Of a stretch of 64,000 bases of DNA, positions 1 to 7,609 are shown piece after piece. Position 1 is the stretch's first letter. The number at the start of each line of letters is the position of its first letter. Location of the stretch: contig JBGSKQ010000036.1 of NCBI GenBank assembly GCA_041741095.1, positions 13,893 through 77,892 of the forward strand, written 5' to 3'. Position numbers and translations under genes: made by a program. Below the pieces are notes generated by a model, which was not told where the DNA came from, did not search any database, and worked only from the letters and a program-made list of their open reading frames with translations. This stretch comes from UBA6168 sp041741095. GTDB taxonomy: Bacteria > Bacteroidota > Bacteroidia > Chitinophagales > Saprospiraceae.

Positions 1-611
1 GCCACATCCACCTGGTAAGGCCGCAGCAAGTCTACCATTTCATCATATAAAACCGTGTCGCCGCTGTGGTAAACAGCGAATCTGCCAAACTGCACCACAT
101 AGCCGAGGTAAAGGCAACGGCCTTGGGCGTCCCGGTCTATTTGTTCGTGGGCAGCAGGCACAGCGGTGAATTTAAAGCCTTGAATTTCAACACTTTGCCC
201 CGCAACTAAACCGATTGGCCAATCATTTTCGCATTTTATCCGCTCCGCAACGAAGGCCCGGTTCGCTTCGGGAATAACCATTTTCAAATTCGGATTTGAT
301 TGCATCAACGGGATGAGCGTCTCCCCGTCAAGGTGGTCGGTGTGGTTATGACTGGAAGTGACGATGTCCACGAAATCAAGGCGGGCGGGGTCAACGACCA
401 GTTCCGTCATGCGCACATGGGGCTTGTCGGTGGCGGAGTATTTCTTCGTGAGTGAATCGGAAAGGTAGGGATCGAGCAACAAGTGCTTGCCCGCCCATTT
501 TATCAAAAAACCGCTCTGGCCCAGCCACCAGCAGGCGAAGCTGTGGGCGTCGGTGGCAGTGTTGCGGATTTCGGCGAGGAGGGGTTCATCTTTTTGGAAG
601 GGTGAAATCAT
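1..611 (-). CDS. MBL-fold metal-dependent hydrolase, UlaG-like (3' end cut by window edge)
   Basis: Reading leftward from an ATG at 609-611, an open frame of more than 200 codons runs off the left edge. It shows the metallo-beta-lactamase fold signature: a leading WWLGQSGFLIKW strand, then LLLDPYL, then SSHNHTDHLD with the metal ligands H88, H90, D92 and H93, and later VPAAHE and YHSGDT, which supply further metal-binding His and Asp. This order is typical of the UlaG/YtnP-like branch of small-molecule hydrolases rather than of class B beta-lactamases. The substrate cannot be told from sequence. It points away from the DUF1016 gene, so the 140-base gap holds divergent promoters. The C-terminus lies outside the window. 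Confidence 0.85.
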   Translation of the reverse strand, partial: MISPFQKDEPLLAEIRNTATDAHSFACWWLGQSGFLIKWAGKHLLLDPYLSDSLTKKYSATDKPHVRMTELVVDPARLDFVDIVTSSHNHTDHLDGETLIPLMQSNPNLKMVIPEANRAFVAERIKCENDWPIGLVAGQSVEIQGFKFTAVPAAHEQIDRDAQGRCLYLGYVVQFGRFAVYHSGDTVLYDEMVDLLRPYQVDV

Positions 612-751
612 GGGCAAAACGGTTCGTGATTTTGGGTGCAATATCAGCAAAAAGGCAGTGTTTCCAGTGCTTTCTTGCATACTTTTACGGGATATTTCAA
701 TAGTTGCAGGCAGCATGTTCAAACTGCCAATCATCCAAAAATCAACACAAA

Positions 752-1780
752 ATGAGCAGCGAAATATCAAACGACCAGCTTTATGTTGGCATACGGGAAG
801 TCATATTGGAGGCCCGCAGGTTGGCCGCCCGTGCTGTAAATACGGCAATGGTGCAGGCTTATTGGGCGATTGGGCGGATGATTGTCATCGAAGAGCAGGA
901 AGGGAAAAGCAAAGCAGTCTATGGAGAAAAACTTATCCCAAAACTTTCTGAAAAGCTTTGCCAAGAATTTGGCGAAGGATTCAATGCAACAAACCTTCGC
1001 TATTGCCGCCAGTTTTACAGCACTTTTCCAATTCATCACGCGCTGCGTGATGAATTGAGTTGGACCCACTACCGCCTCGTGATGAAAGTCCAGAACCCGC
1101 ATGCCCGTGAATTTTACATCAAAGAATCCATTGAAAGCCAGTGGTCAACCCGACAATTGGAGCGACAAATCAACTCGTTCTATTTCGAGCGGTTGTTGGC
1201 CAGCCAAAACAAAGCCCCAGTGGTGCAAGAAGCTGAAAACCAAAACCCTCCAATGAAAGCAGAAGACTTGCTGAAAGACCCGTATGTGTGGGAGTTTCTA
1301 GGTTTGCAGGATTTTCCTCAGCTTGCGGAAAAGGAATTGGAGACCGCCATCATTGACAACCTGCAACTTTTCCTGCTGGAGCTTGGGCGTGGCTTTTCGT
1401 TCGTTGCCCGCCAAAAACGCATCACCACTGAAACGGGAAAACACTTCTATATTGACCTCGTGTTCTACAATTTTATCCTGAAATGTTTCGTGGTGATTGA
1501 CCTGAAAATCGGTAGTCTCGACCACGCCGATATTGGCCAGATGGACATGTACGTGCGCATGTACGAAGACAAATGGCGACGGCCCGACGATAACCCCACC
1601 ATCGGCATCATTCTCTGTTCCGAAAAAGACCAGACCATCGTAAAATATTCCGTTCTGGAAGAAAGCAAGCAGCTTTTTGCTTCAAAATATATGCTTTACT
1701 TGCCGACTGCCGAGGAGTTGGCAGCAGAGTTGGACAGGGAAATAAAAGAACTAAAATTGATGCAAGATCTTGATAAATAA
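752..1780 (+). CDS. DUF1016 / YhcG-type PDDEXK nuclease-like protein
   Basis: This 342-residue protein has the two-part build of the YhcG (DUF1016) family: an N-terminal helical region with the QAYWAIGRMIVIEEQEG stretch and NLRYCRQFY, and a C-terminal PDDEXK-type nuclease domain with YIDLVFYN followed by FVVIDLKIG, where the Asp and the D-x-K pair match the usual active-site layout. The family is thought to bind and perhaps cut DNA and is often found near restriction or other defence genes. None is adjacent here. I chose the ATG at 752; the frame also opens at a TTG at 704, but the residues before MSSEISNDQ look non-coding. The stop lies only four bases from the convergent methyltransferase stop. 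Confidence 0.85.
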   Translation: MSSEISNDQLYVGIREVILEARRLAARAVNTAMVQAYWAIGRMIVIEEQEGKSKAVYGEKLIPKLSEKLCQEFGEGFNATNLRYCRQFYSTFPIHHALRDELSWTHYRLVMKVQNPHAREFYIKESIESQWSTRQLERQINSFYFERLLASQNKAPVVQEAENQNPPMKAEDLLKDPYVWEFLGLQDFPQLAEKELETAIIDNLQLFLLELGRGFSFVARQKRITTETGKHFYIDLVFYNFILKCFVVIDLKIGSLDHADIGQMDMYVRMYEDKWRRPDDNPTIGIILCSEKDQTIVKYSVLEESKQLFASKYMLYLPTAEELAAELDREIKELKLMQDLDK

Positions 1781-1784
1781 GACA

Positions 1785-2801
1785 TTACACCTCCCCCCGT
1801 ACCCGTTTCGCCCCCTCCACCATGCTCTGCAATTTTTTCTTCGCCGCCCACCTCGCCGTCTGACTGAGGCCGCAATCGGGGGCCACGGAAAGCCGCTCGG
1901 CGGGCACGTATTTCAGGCAAAGTTTGATGCGTTCCACAATGTCGTCCACGGTTTCGATGTAATAGCTCTTCACGTCCACGATGCCCACGGCCACGTGCAT
2001 CTGCTTCGCAAATTCGGCGAGCAGTTCCACCTCGGCGAACTCCCGGTTGGCCATTTCGATATGCACCTCGTCCACTTTCATCTCGGTGAAATCGGGCAGC
2101 ATGGGCGCCACCATCCGTTTGCCCACTGCATGGCCCTTGTAGTTGCCGAAACAGAGGTGGGTGCTCAGGAAGCATTTGCCAACCACGGGCTGCACCGTCC
2201 TGTTGAAGATTTCGACGAAGCGGCGGGTGTTTTCCTTGTGGGCATAGCAACTCATGCTCGGCTCGTCCACGGTGATTTCCTTGCAGCCTGCGGCAACGAG
2301 CGCCTCCAACTCCTGCTGCACCATCGGCAACAGCGCCTCGGTGATGGCCATGCGGTCGGGGTAGTCGGCATTGGGCGTGAGGCGGCCACTGAGGGTATAA
2401 GGCCCCGGCACACTGGCCTTCAAGGTCGGGCCAGTAGGGGCGAATCGTTGCAGCCGTTGGAACTCCTCCACCACGCCGAGGCCGTTGGGGGCCAGCAATT
2501 CGCCAGTGATGGCGTGCTTGCCCCGTTGGTCGTGGGCGGGTGGGCCCCAGCGGCGTGGCACGTCGGCGTGGGGCGAGATGCCCCCGATATGGCCGTAAAA
2601 ACTGAGGTTGAAGTCGAGCCGGGTCTGCTCGCCATCGGTGATGACGTCTAAGCCCGCCGACACTTGGTCGTGGATGGCTGCGATGACGGCGTCCTCGATG
2701 ATTTCCTCCAGGTCGGCCTTGCCGAACTTGTCCATGTTTTGCGAAGCAAACTCCAACCAGGAAGGGAAGGGGTAGGAGCCGATGACGGTGGTGCGTATCA
2801 T
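1785..2801 (-). CDS. MetE-type (cobalamin-independent) methionine synthase family protein, catalytic domain only
   Basis: The 338-residue product begins MIRTTVIGSYPFPSW and corresponds to the C-terminal catalytic barrel of cobalamin-independent methionine synthase; the N-terminal half of full-length MetE is absent. Zinc ligands can be seen as the His and Cys of STHLCFGN, a Glu in the VHIEMANRE region, and the Cys of PDCGLSQTARW. The ITVDEPSMS segment is also conserved in the family. Such short core-MetE proteins transfer methyl groups to thiols, in some species from methylcobalamin-type donors; the true substrate here is not known. I start at the ATG at 2799-2801; a longer frame upstream has no family resemblance. 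Confidence 0.85.
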   Translation of the reverse strand: MIRTTVIGSYPFPSWLEFASQNMDKFGKADLEEIIEDAVIAAIHDQVSAGLDVITDGEQTRLDFNLSFYGHIGGISPHADVPRRWGPPAHDQRGKHAITGELLAPNGLGVVEEFQRLQRFAPTGPTLKASVPGPYTLSGRLTPNADYPDRMAITEALLPMVQQELEALVAAGCKEITVDEPSMSCYAHKENTRRFVEIFNRTVQPVVGKCFLSTHLCFGNYKGHAVGKRMVAPMLPDFTEMKVDEVHIEMANREFAEVELLAEFAKQMHVAVGIVDVKSYYIETVDDIVERIKLCLKYVPAERLSVAPDCGLSQTARWAAKKKLQSMVEGAKRVRGEV

Positions 2802-2861
2802 TTTGTAAAAGTCTTTGATTGAAGCCCGAAAAGTATTGGTTTCTATTGGATTAAAGTATTT

Positions 2862-3458
2862 TTGAGCATTGTTGTTGAAATACCAAAACCTTTGCAAACA
2901 GCCAAAACATACGTTGAGAACTACCTGGGCCGAGAAATGGATACCTTCATCAAGAGAGGTATCGGCTTGGAGGAGGATGGGCTAAGCATTTATGACAAGG
3001 TTTTGATTTACAAATATTCGCTCGATGGCTATGAAGCGTTGAACGAAACTTTGAGGGCCGGCAAAGAACACCCAATGGCTTCTTTACTAAATGAGGCTTT
3101 GGATAAACTGCCAGATTACAGAGGTTTTGTCTTTAGAGGTGCAATTTTGTCCACTTTTACAAAGGAAGATTACAAGCGCAAACTGGAACAGAAAATGCAT
3201 TTGGAAGAGGCAGGTTTTTTATCAACCAGCCTTTCGAGAAATATTGCGAACCAATTCAACAGAAGCGATACGCTTTTTAAGATTTATAGTTTTCATGGAA
3301 AATCAATCGAACAATATTCGTTTCATGGAATATCGAACCCTTTCAATGAAAAAGAGGTTCTTTTTAGAAATAATACCCGGTTCGACATCATTGATATCGA
3401 AGAGATGGACGGAACCATGTTGATAACTTTAGAAGAAATCTACCATGACCAATACTGA
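2862..3458 (+). CDS. Putative R-S-E class mono-ADP-ribosyltransferase
   Basis: The frame opens with TTG at 2862; an in-frame ATG lies at 2937, and the choice is uncertain because the first 25 residues look plausible but unremarkable. Counting from the TTG, the protein (198 residues) shows the three marks of arginine-type ADP-ribosyltransferases in order: R92 in FVFRGA, the S-T-S of FLSTSLSR at 121-123, and an E-x-E at 163-165 in NEKEVLF. Upstream, YDKVLIYKYSLDGYEALNETLRAG matches the NAD-binding helical start of the fold. No signal peptide or secretion domain is attached. The gene overlaps the next one by 14 bases. Targets are unknown; phage-like, toxin-like and regulatory ARTs share this fold. 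Confidence 0.7.
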   Translation: MSIVVEIPKPLQTAKTYVENYLGREMDTFIKRGIGLEEDGLSIYDKVLIYKYSLDGYEALNETLRAGKEHPMASLLNEALDKLPDYRGFVFRGAILSTFTKEDYKRKLEQKMHLEEAGFLSTSLSRNIANQFNRSDTLFKIYSFHGKSIEQYSFHGISNPFNEKEVLFRNNTRFDIIDIEEMDGTMLITLEEIYHDQY

Positions 3459-3783
3459 AAAAAGCAATCAATTTGAACAAAAAGAGATAGATGCCCTGGC
3501 GTCTTCTTTTTTCAAGGCGTTCCATTTTGAAAAAAGCCAAGACAAAGGGTTGATTGAACGCAGAAAAAATGCCTTAGAAACTTTCATTTCAAGCATCAAT
3601 GACTTGCTCGCCAATAGGTTGGTCGAAAATGAAACGGAAAAAAAGGCTTTGTTAAAGCTTCTCGACAAATTGATAGCCCAGAAAGAATCCTTTGAGTTGT
3701 TGTTGATGTCCAAAACGGAAGTCAACAACTTGAAAACTACTGCTAATAACTTTGCCTTGAAATCGCAGCAAGCGATTGGCTGA
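3445..3783 (+). CDS. Small helical protein overlapping the ADP-ribosyltransferase gene; candidate partner or antidote
   Basis: A 112-residue protein that I do not recognise. It starts inside the end of the ADP-ribosyltransferase gene (14-base overlap), so the two are almost certainly translated from one message. The composition is Lys, Glu, Leu and Asn rich, with no Cys and no membrane segment, and predicted to be nearly all helix: IERRKNALETFISSIN and KKALLKLLDKLIAQ have coiled-coil-like spacing. The size, overlap and all-helical character would suit an immunity protein or antitoxin, but this is inference from position only. The stop at 3781-3783 almost touches the convergent SIS gene. Confidence 0.65.
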   Translation: MTNTEKSNQFEQKEIDALASSFFKAFHFEKSQDKGLIERRKNALETFISSINDLLANRLVENETEKKALLKLLDKLIAQKESFELLLMSKTEVNNLKTTANNFALKSQQAIG

Positions 3784-3785
3784 TA

Positions 3786-4565
3786 TTACCTGCCCACATT
3801 CTCAAACAACCTCGCCAACCGATGCGCATGCTCATCATACGCCGCCTCGAACAACTCCGTAGCCCGTTGGTTGCCGACAATCGCCCCGGCCGTCAGCACC
3901 TTAGGAGGCTGGCCAGCTTCGGTTAGCAGCTTCGCAATTTCGGCTTTCATGGTATTGACGAGCAGCACCCCGCCGAGCGTGGAGCCGGGCGCCACGGGCG
4001 TGTCCAATCCCGGCACATAGACCATTGAGTCGCCGATGGGAGCGCCTGTGTCGAGTGTAAGGTCAGCGAAGTCGGTGAGTTTCTTGCCATCGGGGCGCTT
4101 GCTGGTGCTGGCGTCCAAGTGGGCTTGGCTGACGAGCGCCACCACCTTAATGCCACGCTGCTGGAAGCCCTCGGCCATTTCGATGGGCACCACGTTGCAG
4201 CCGCTGGACGAGACGACGAGCGCCGTATCTACTTTTTTTAGGTCAAAATTTCGCAGGATGCGCCCGGCCAGCCCCGGCACGTTTTCGAGGAACATGGCCT
4301 GCCGTTGCCCGTTCGCCCCCACGACTGGGTTGTGGAAGGTCAGCGACAGCTCCACGATGGGGTTGAAACCGGGAAAGGAGCCGTACCTCGGCCACATTTC
4401 CTCCACCATGATGCGGCTATGCCCGCTGCCGAAGACATGCACCATACGCCCAGCGAGGATGGTCTTGGCGAACCATTGCGCAGCAAGGCGAATCATATCT
4501 TCTTGCTGCGCAACGGCTTGGAGGATTTGTTGGGATTTTTGGAGGTAGTCTTGGATGACGTTCAT
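3786..4565 (-). CDS. SIS-domain sugar-phosphate binding protein (UPF0309-like)
   Basis: The 259-residue protein carries one SIS (sugar isomerase) domain: MVHVFGSGHSRIMVEEMWPR near residues 41-60 forms the first phosphate-binding loop, and TALVVSSSGCNVVPIEMAEG in the middle forms the second Ser-rich loop. This pattern is that of the UPF0309 group, thought to act on or sense phosphorylated sugars or amino sugars. It is the last gene of a leftward set with a ROK kinase, a DMT transporter and an SDR dehydrogenase, which fits uptake, phosphorylation and conversion of a sugar. The 66-base gap to the kinase contains an exact 16-base tandem duplication and the AATTTCC array. Confidence 0.85.
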   Translation of the reverse strand: MNVIQDYLQKSQQILQAVAQQEDMIRLAAQWFAKTILAGRMVHVFGSGHSRIMVEEMWPRYGSFPGFNPIVELSLTFHNPVVGANGQRQAMFLENVPGLAGRILRNFDLKKVDTALVVSSSGCNVVPIEMAEGFQQRGIKVVALVSQAHLDASTSKRPDGKKLTDFADLTLDTGAPIGDSMVYVPGLDTPVAPGSTLGGVLLVNTMKAEIAKLLTEAGQPPKVLTAGAIVGNQRATELFEAAYDEHAHRLARLFENVGR

Positions 4566-4568
4566 ATC

Positions 4569-4648
4569 AATGAGTGAATGATAGAATGAGTGAATGATAG
4601 ACCAAACCGGACATCGGGAATTTCCAATTTCCTAATTTTCCAATTTCC
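4569..4648. repeat. Tandem 16-mer duplication plus AATTTCC heptamer array, covering the ROK kinase stop codon
   Basis: Positions 4569-4584 and 4585-4600 are an exact 16-base tandem pair (two ATGAGTGA/ATGATAGA-like octamers). At 4619-4648 follow AATTTCC, AATTTCC, a nine-base variant and AATTTCC. The stop codon of the ROK kinase (complement of 4632-4634) lies inside the second array, and its last residues, GKLEN, are encoded by the repeat. Confidence 0.75.
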
Positions 4649-5537
4649 CCATCGCAAACGCCGCCGCCCCCATCGCCCCCGCAAACTCCCCGAAATGGGC
4701 CTGCACGATGCGCACCTGCTTGCCGCTGGGCCGCCATTCGTACAAATCCACAAAGCTTTGTAGCGGCTTAAATAGGTCGTCGCCTGCCTTGGTAATGCCG
4801 CCGCCCAATACGATGGCCTCCGGCGAGAGCAGGTTGGCAATGGAGCAAAGGCTGGTGGCCAATTTTTGCACAGCATCCAACCAAAGCCAAGTGCCAAAGT
4901 GGTCGCCGCGCTGGTAGGCGGCCACCAGTTCGTAAGTATTTTCAAAAAGGCCGAGCGAGCGCCGTGTGACCGATTCGTTGCCAATGTGTTCTTCAATGGA
5001 ACCGGGCATTCCCGTGGCGTCCCGATGCACGTCATTGGCATTCACGGTGGTGTGGCCAACATGCCCAGCCACTTGGTAGTAGCCCTGGTACAGTTCGCCG
5101 CCAATGACCACCCCGCCACCGACGCCCGTTCCAAGCGTGAGCAACACGGCGTTTTTGATGTTTTTGGCTGCGCCAAAACGCACCTCTGCCACGGTGGCGG
5201 CATGGCCATCGTTCAGCACCCAAACCCGCTCTCTGAAGTAGCCCGACCAGTCGAAATGCTCCAGTCCAAAAAGCCTTCCTGGCATACAGGCAATGGCCGT
5301 GTTCTCGGCGTTGGCGAGGCCAGGGGCGGAAATGCCGACGGCCATAACCTCACTTCCAAATTGTTTTTTAAGTTCCAAAAAATTGTCACGCACGGCCTGT
5401 TTCCAGGTCCATTCGTCTTCAGCCTGGTAGTGCTGGCCTGTGCTGCGGGTGCCTTGGTGGAGCACGTTTCCCGCTTCGTCAATGACCACGGATTTAATAT
5501 TGGTGCCTCCGATGTCGAGGCCGATGGAGAGTGCCAT
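4632..5537 (-). CDS. ROK-family sugar kinase lacking the usual zinc cysteines
   Basis: This 301-residue protein has the ROK fold: the phosphate-binding LDIGGTNIKSVVID near residues 7-20, the catalytic D110 in LNDGHAA, the second phosphate loop TLGTGVGGGVVIGG near 134-147, and GHVGHTTVN near 159-166. It should phosphorylate glucose, mannose or an amino sugar in the cytoplasm. The ROK zinc motif C-x-C-G-x-x-G-C-x-E aligns with DATGMPGSIE at 173-182, so all three Cys are replaced (Asp, Thr, Ser). The gene is 15 bases after the transporter gene and is probably co-transcribed with it. The C-terminal residues GKLEN come from a repeat array, which may have replaced the native end. Confidence 0.88.
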   Translation of the reverse strand: MALSIGLDIGGTNIKSVVIDEAGNVLHQGTRSTGQHYQAEDEWTWKQAVRDNFLELKKQFGSEVMAVGISAPGLANAENTAIACMPGRLFGLEHFDWSGYFRERVWVLNDGHAATVAEVRFGAAKNIKNAVLLTLGTGVGGGVVIGGELYQGYYQVAGHVGHTTVNANDVHRDATGMPGSIEEHIGNESVTRRSLGLFENTYELVAAYQRGDHFGTWLWLDAVQKLATSLCSIANLLSPEAIVLGGGITKAGDDLFKPLQSFVDLYEWRPSGKQVRIVQAHFGEFAGAMGAAAFAMGKLEN

Positions 5538-5552
5538 AAGTGATTTTGAAGT

Positions 5553-6452
5553 TTAGTGTTCAACTGCCGTTTTGCCTTCCTTCCCTTCGTCTGGCAGCAG
5601 TATCATAGCCACTGCCGCCAGCAATATGCCTATTGCCAGCATGGGGCCAGGTATTTTACCATAAACAAGGAGGGACAGCACCACGGTAATGACGGGTGCC
5701 AAACCCGTCAACGGGGCCACCACAAGTGCTTTGCCGTAGCGATAGGCATACACGATGGCGAGCGCCCCCGCCGAATTGATGAGGTGCAGGAAAGCCAATA
5801 ACCAGAAGCCTTTTGGCCCCCAGTTGACGGCCTGGCTGGGTGCTGTCATCCACCATGCGATGGGCGTGAGCAACAGCCCGCCGATGGTCATATAAACAAA
5901 AAGGGACTCCGCTTTGGTGTGCTCGTTCGCTGATTTGAATACTACGTTTTGCGCTCCCCAAAGCAGGAAAACGAGGGTAGCTAAGAAAAGCCAAGCGCCG
6001 CCCTTGATGTTAGCGTCGCCGCCGTCTTGCCACGACAGGAAAAAAATGGCCAGCAATGCCAGCCCAATGCCCAGCCATTGCCGCCGGGTGGCTTTTTCTT
6101 TTAAAAAAATGAGCGAAAGGATAATCGTCACGACCGGGTACAAGGAAACAAAAGGGAAGACGATGTAGGCTGGCCCCGTCCGCAAAGCCTCGAACAGGAG
6201 CAAATTTCCACCAGCCCCTGTCATGCCGATGAACAGGCCATCACGGATGGAAGGCCAGCGCCGCTCAATTTTCCAAGCCGCATTGTACATGGCAATGAAC
6301 ATAAACGGCACCATGCTAATGGCCCACACGATAAAACCAAGCGTGGCCGGAAATCCCGCCTGTTCTGGTATTTCAATAAAAGCACCCCATACGCCCCAAC
6401 AGAGGGTGGTGAAAATGGCGTAGAAAAACCAGGGTTGGAATTTGATTTTCAT
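5553..6452 (-). CDS. DMT-superfamily (EamA) transporter
   Basis: The 299-residue product is very hydrophobic, with about ten predicted membrane helices in two homologous halves of five, the signature of EamA/DMT permeases. The first half contains FYAIFTTLCWGVWGAF and AYIVFPFVSLYPVVTIILSL; the second half contains AGALAIVYAYRYGKALVVAP and ITVVLSLLVYGKIPGP, the duplicate of the same helix pair. The tail is charged and cytoplasmic. With a ROK kinase 15 bases downstream and an SIS protein after it, sugar or sugar-derivative import or export is the best guess, although EamA proteins carry many substrates. The start at 6450-6452 is the first Met before the first helix. Confidence 0.85.
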   Translation of the reverse strand: MKIKFQPWFFYAIFTTLCWGVWGAFIEIPEQAGFPATLGFIVWAISMVPFMFIAMYNAAWKIERRWPSIRDGLFIGMTGAGGNLLLFEALRTGPAYIVFPFVSLYPVVTIILSLIFLKEKATRRQWLGIGLALLAIFFLSWQDGGDANIKGGAWLFLATLVFLLWGAQNVVFKSANEHTKAESLFVYMTIGGLLLTPIAWWMTAPSQAVNWGPKGFWLLAFLHLINSAGALAIVYAYRYGKALVVAPLTGLAPVITVVLSLLVYGKIPGPMLAIGILLAAVAMILLPDEGKEGKTAVEH

Positions 6453-6475
6453 GCGGTGAAAGTAGGGAAAGTTTG

Positions 6476-6645
6476 CAGTCCACAGTCTTCAGTCCACAGT
6501 CCGCTGTCTGGTGCGTGGCTTCCAACTGTAAACTTCGGCTGTTGCTACGAATCGAATTCGGGGTTCTCACTACGTTCGAAACTGCGGACTGACGACTGCG
6601 GACTGCAAACTGTGGACTGCAACTGTGGACTGTGGACTGACGACT
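6476..6645. repeat. GNGGACT-family heptamer arrays in inverted arrangement with a central module
   Basis: The left arm at 6476-6503 reads CAGTCCA, CAGTCTT, CAGTCCA, CAGTCCG. The right arm at 6584-6645 is the complement sense: GCGGACT, GACGACT, GCGGACT, GCAAACT, GTGGACT, a six-base unit, then GTGGACT twice and GACGACT. Between them, about 6547-6583 carries a module (GGGGTTCTC, CTACG, TCGAAACTGCGGACTGA) that recurs at 31775-31815. The arms could pair into a long hairpin. The SDR stop codon lies eight bases past the right arm. Confidence 0.8.
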
Positions 6646-6652
6646 GCCCCTG

Positions 6653-7423
6653 CTACTGCCCAATGGCCCATCCACCGTCCACGCCGATTGTCTGGCCAGT
6701 GATGAACGAGCCAGCATCGGATAGCAGTAAAGCGGCCATGCCGTCCAAATCTTCCGGCTGTGCCACCCTACCGCCGCCCAGCCGTTGCCGCTGGCGGACG
6801 TATTGCATGATGTTATCATTTTGAACGGCCCGCTGCGACATGGGCGACTCCACCAGGCCGGGGGCGATGATGTTGGCCCGTATGTTTTCACCTGCATAGT
6901 ATGCGGCGATGGATTTTGTAAAACCAATAATAGCTGCCTTCGCCGCTGTGTAGGCATGGGTGGCAAAATATTGGGGCGCAGGTGCGTATGCCAGTGCGGA
7001 ACTTAGATTGACAATGGCCCCGCCTTTTCCTTGTTTCAGAAACTGCTGCACGGCCGCCCGGTTGGAAAGCATCACGGAGGTAAGGTTGAGATTGAGCGTC
7101 CATTCCCAGCCATAGAGGGTGATTTCGTGCAGTGGGCCATCGCCGAAGCGCCGCCCGCTGCCGCCCGCCACATGGTAGAGGCCGTCGAAGCCGCCGAAGC
7201 GTTCGATGCACTGCCCTATGGCCACGTCGGCAGTACTTTCAATCGTAGCGTCGGCAGTAAAGGCGAAGGCATTTTCGCCCAAAATAGCTGCCGCCTGGTC
7301 GGAAGATTCTTCGTTTTTTCCCAGGACGACAACTTGGGCGCCCTGCCGTAAAAATGCCCTGGCTGCCGACAAACCGATGCCGGTAGTACCTCCGATGATG
7401 ACGATTTTTTTACCTTGCAGCAT
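6653..7423 (-). CDS. Short-chain dehydrogenase/reductase (SDR)
   Basis: A classical SDR of 256 residues. The Rossmann nucleotide loop GGTTGIG is at 11-17, the structural NxxG-like HVAGGSG near 84-90, the catalytic Ser in VNLSSALAY near 141-142, and the Y158-x3-K162 pair in HAYTAAKAA; IAPGLVESPM follows as the usual post-catalytic loop. It should oxidise or reduce a sugar or small alcohol with NAD(P). It is the first gene of the leftward cassette with the transporter, the ROK kinase and the SIS protein, but the 200-base repeat element between it and the transporter may separate the transcripts. The final residues border the heptamer array. Confidence 0.88.
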   Translation of the reverse strand: MLQGKKIVIIGGTTGIGLSAARAFLRQGAQVVVLGKNEESSDQAAAILGENAFAFTADATIESTADVAIGQCIERFGGFDGLYHVAGGSGRRFGDGPLHEITLYGWEWTLNLNLTSVMLSNRAAVQQFLKQGKGGAIVNLSSALAYAPAPQYFATHAYTAAKAAIIGFTKSIAAYYAGENIRANIIAPGLVESPMSQRAVQNDNIMQYVRQRQRLGGGRVAQPEDLDGMAALLLSDAGSFITGQTIGVDGGWAIGQ

Positions 7424-7557
7424 AGCTTGGCTTTGTCCGTTTTGTGGCGAAGGTATTGCATTTTTCGGGGCATCTTTTCGCCTATATTTTATTCTTTTGT
7501 TTTTGAAAATTTAGAACGGGAAAAGCAATTTTAACCTTCCAATTAATGCCTCGCCCC

Positions 7558-7586
7558 AATGACGAATGACTTAATGACCAATGACG
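7558..7586. repeat. AATGACN heptamer array
   Basis: AATGACG, AATGACT, an eight-base TAATGACC and AATGACG follow one another 24 bases before the start of the diaphorase gene. The same core occurs at 21984-21997. The period is seven to eight bases, as in the other arrays of the window. Confidence 0.65.
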
Positions 7587-7609
7587 TTTAATAAAAATCC
7601 TAACCACTC

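Noticed and set aside
1770..2651. Long open frame on the plus strand opposite the MetE-like gene
   Set aside because: It is His-rich antisense of a clear gene and has no family resemblance.
752..3783. Defence island formed by the DUF1016 and ADP-ribosyltransferase genes
   Set aside because: A metabolic MetE-like gene lies between them on the other strand and no restriction, CRISPR or other known defence gene is adjacent.
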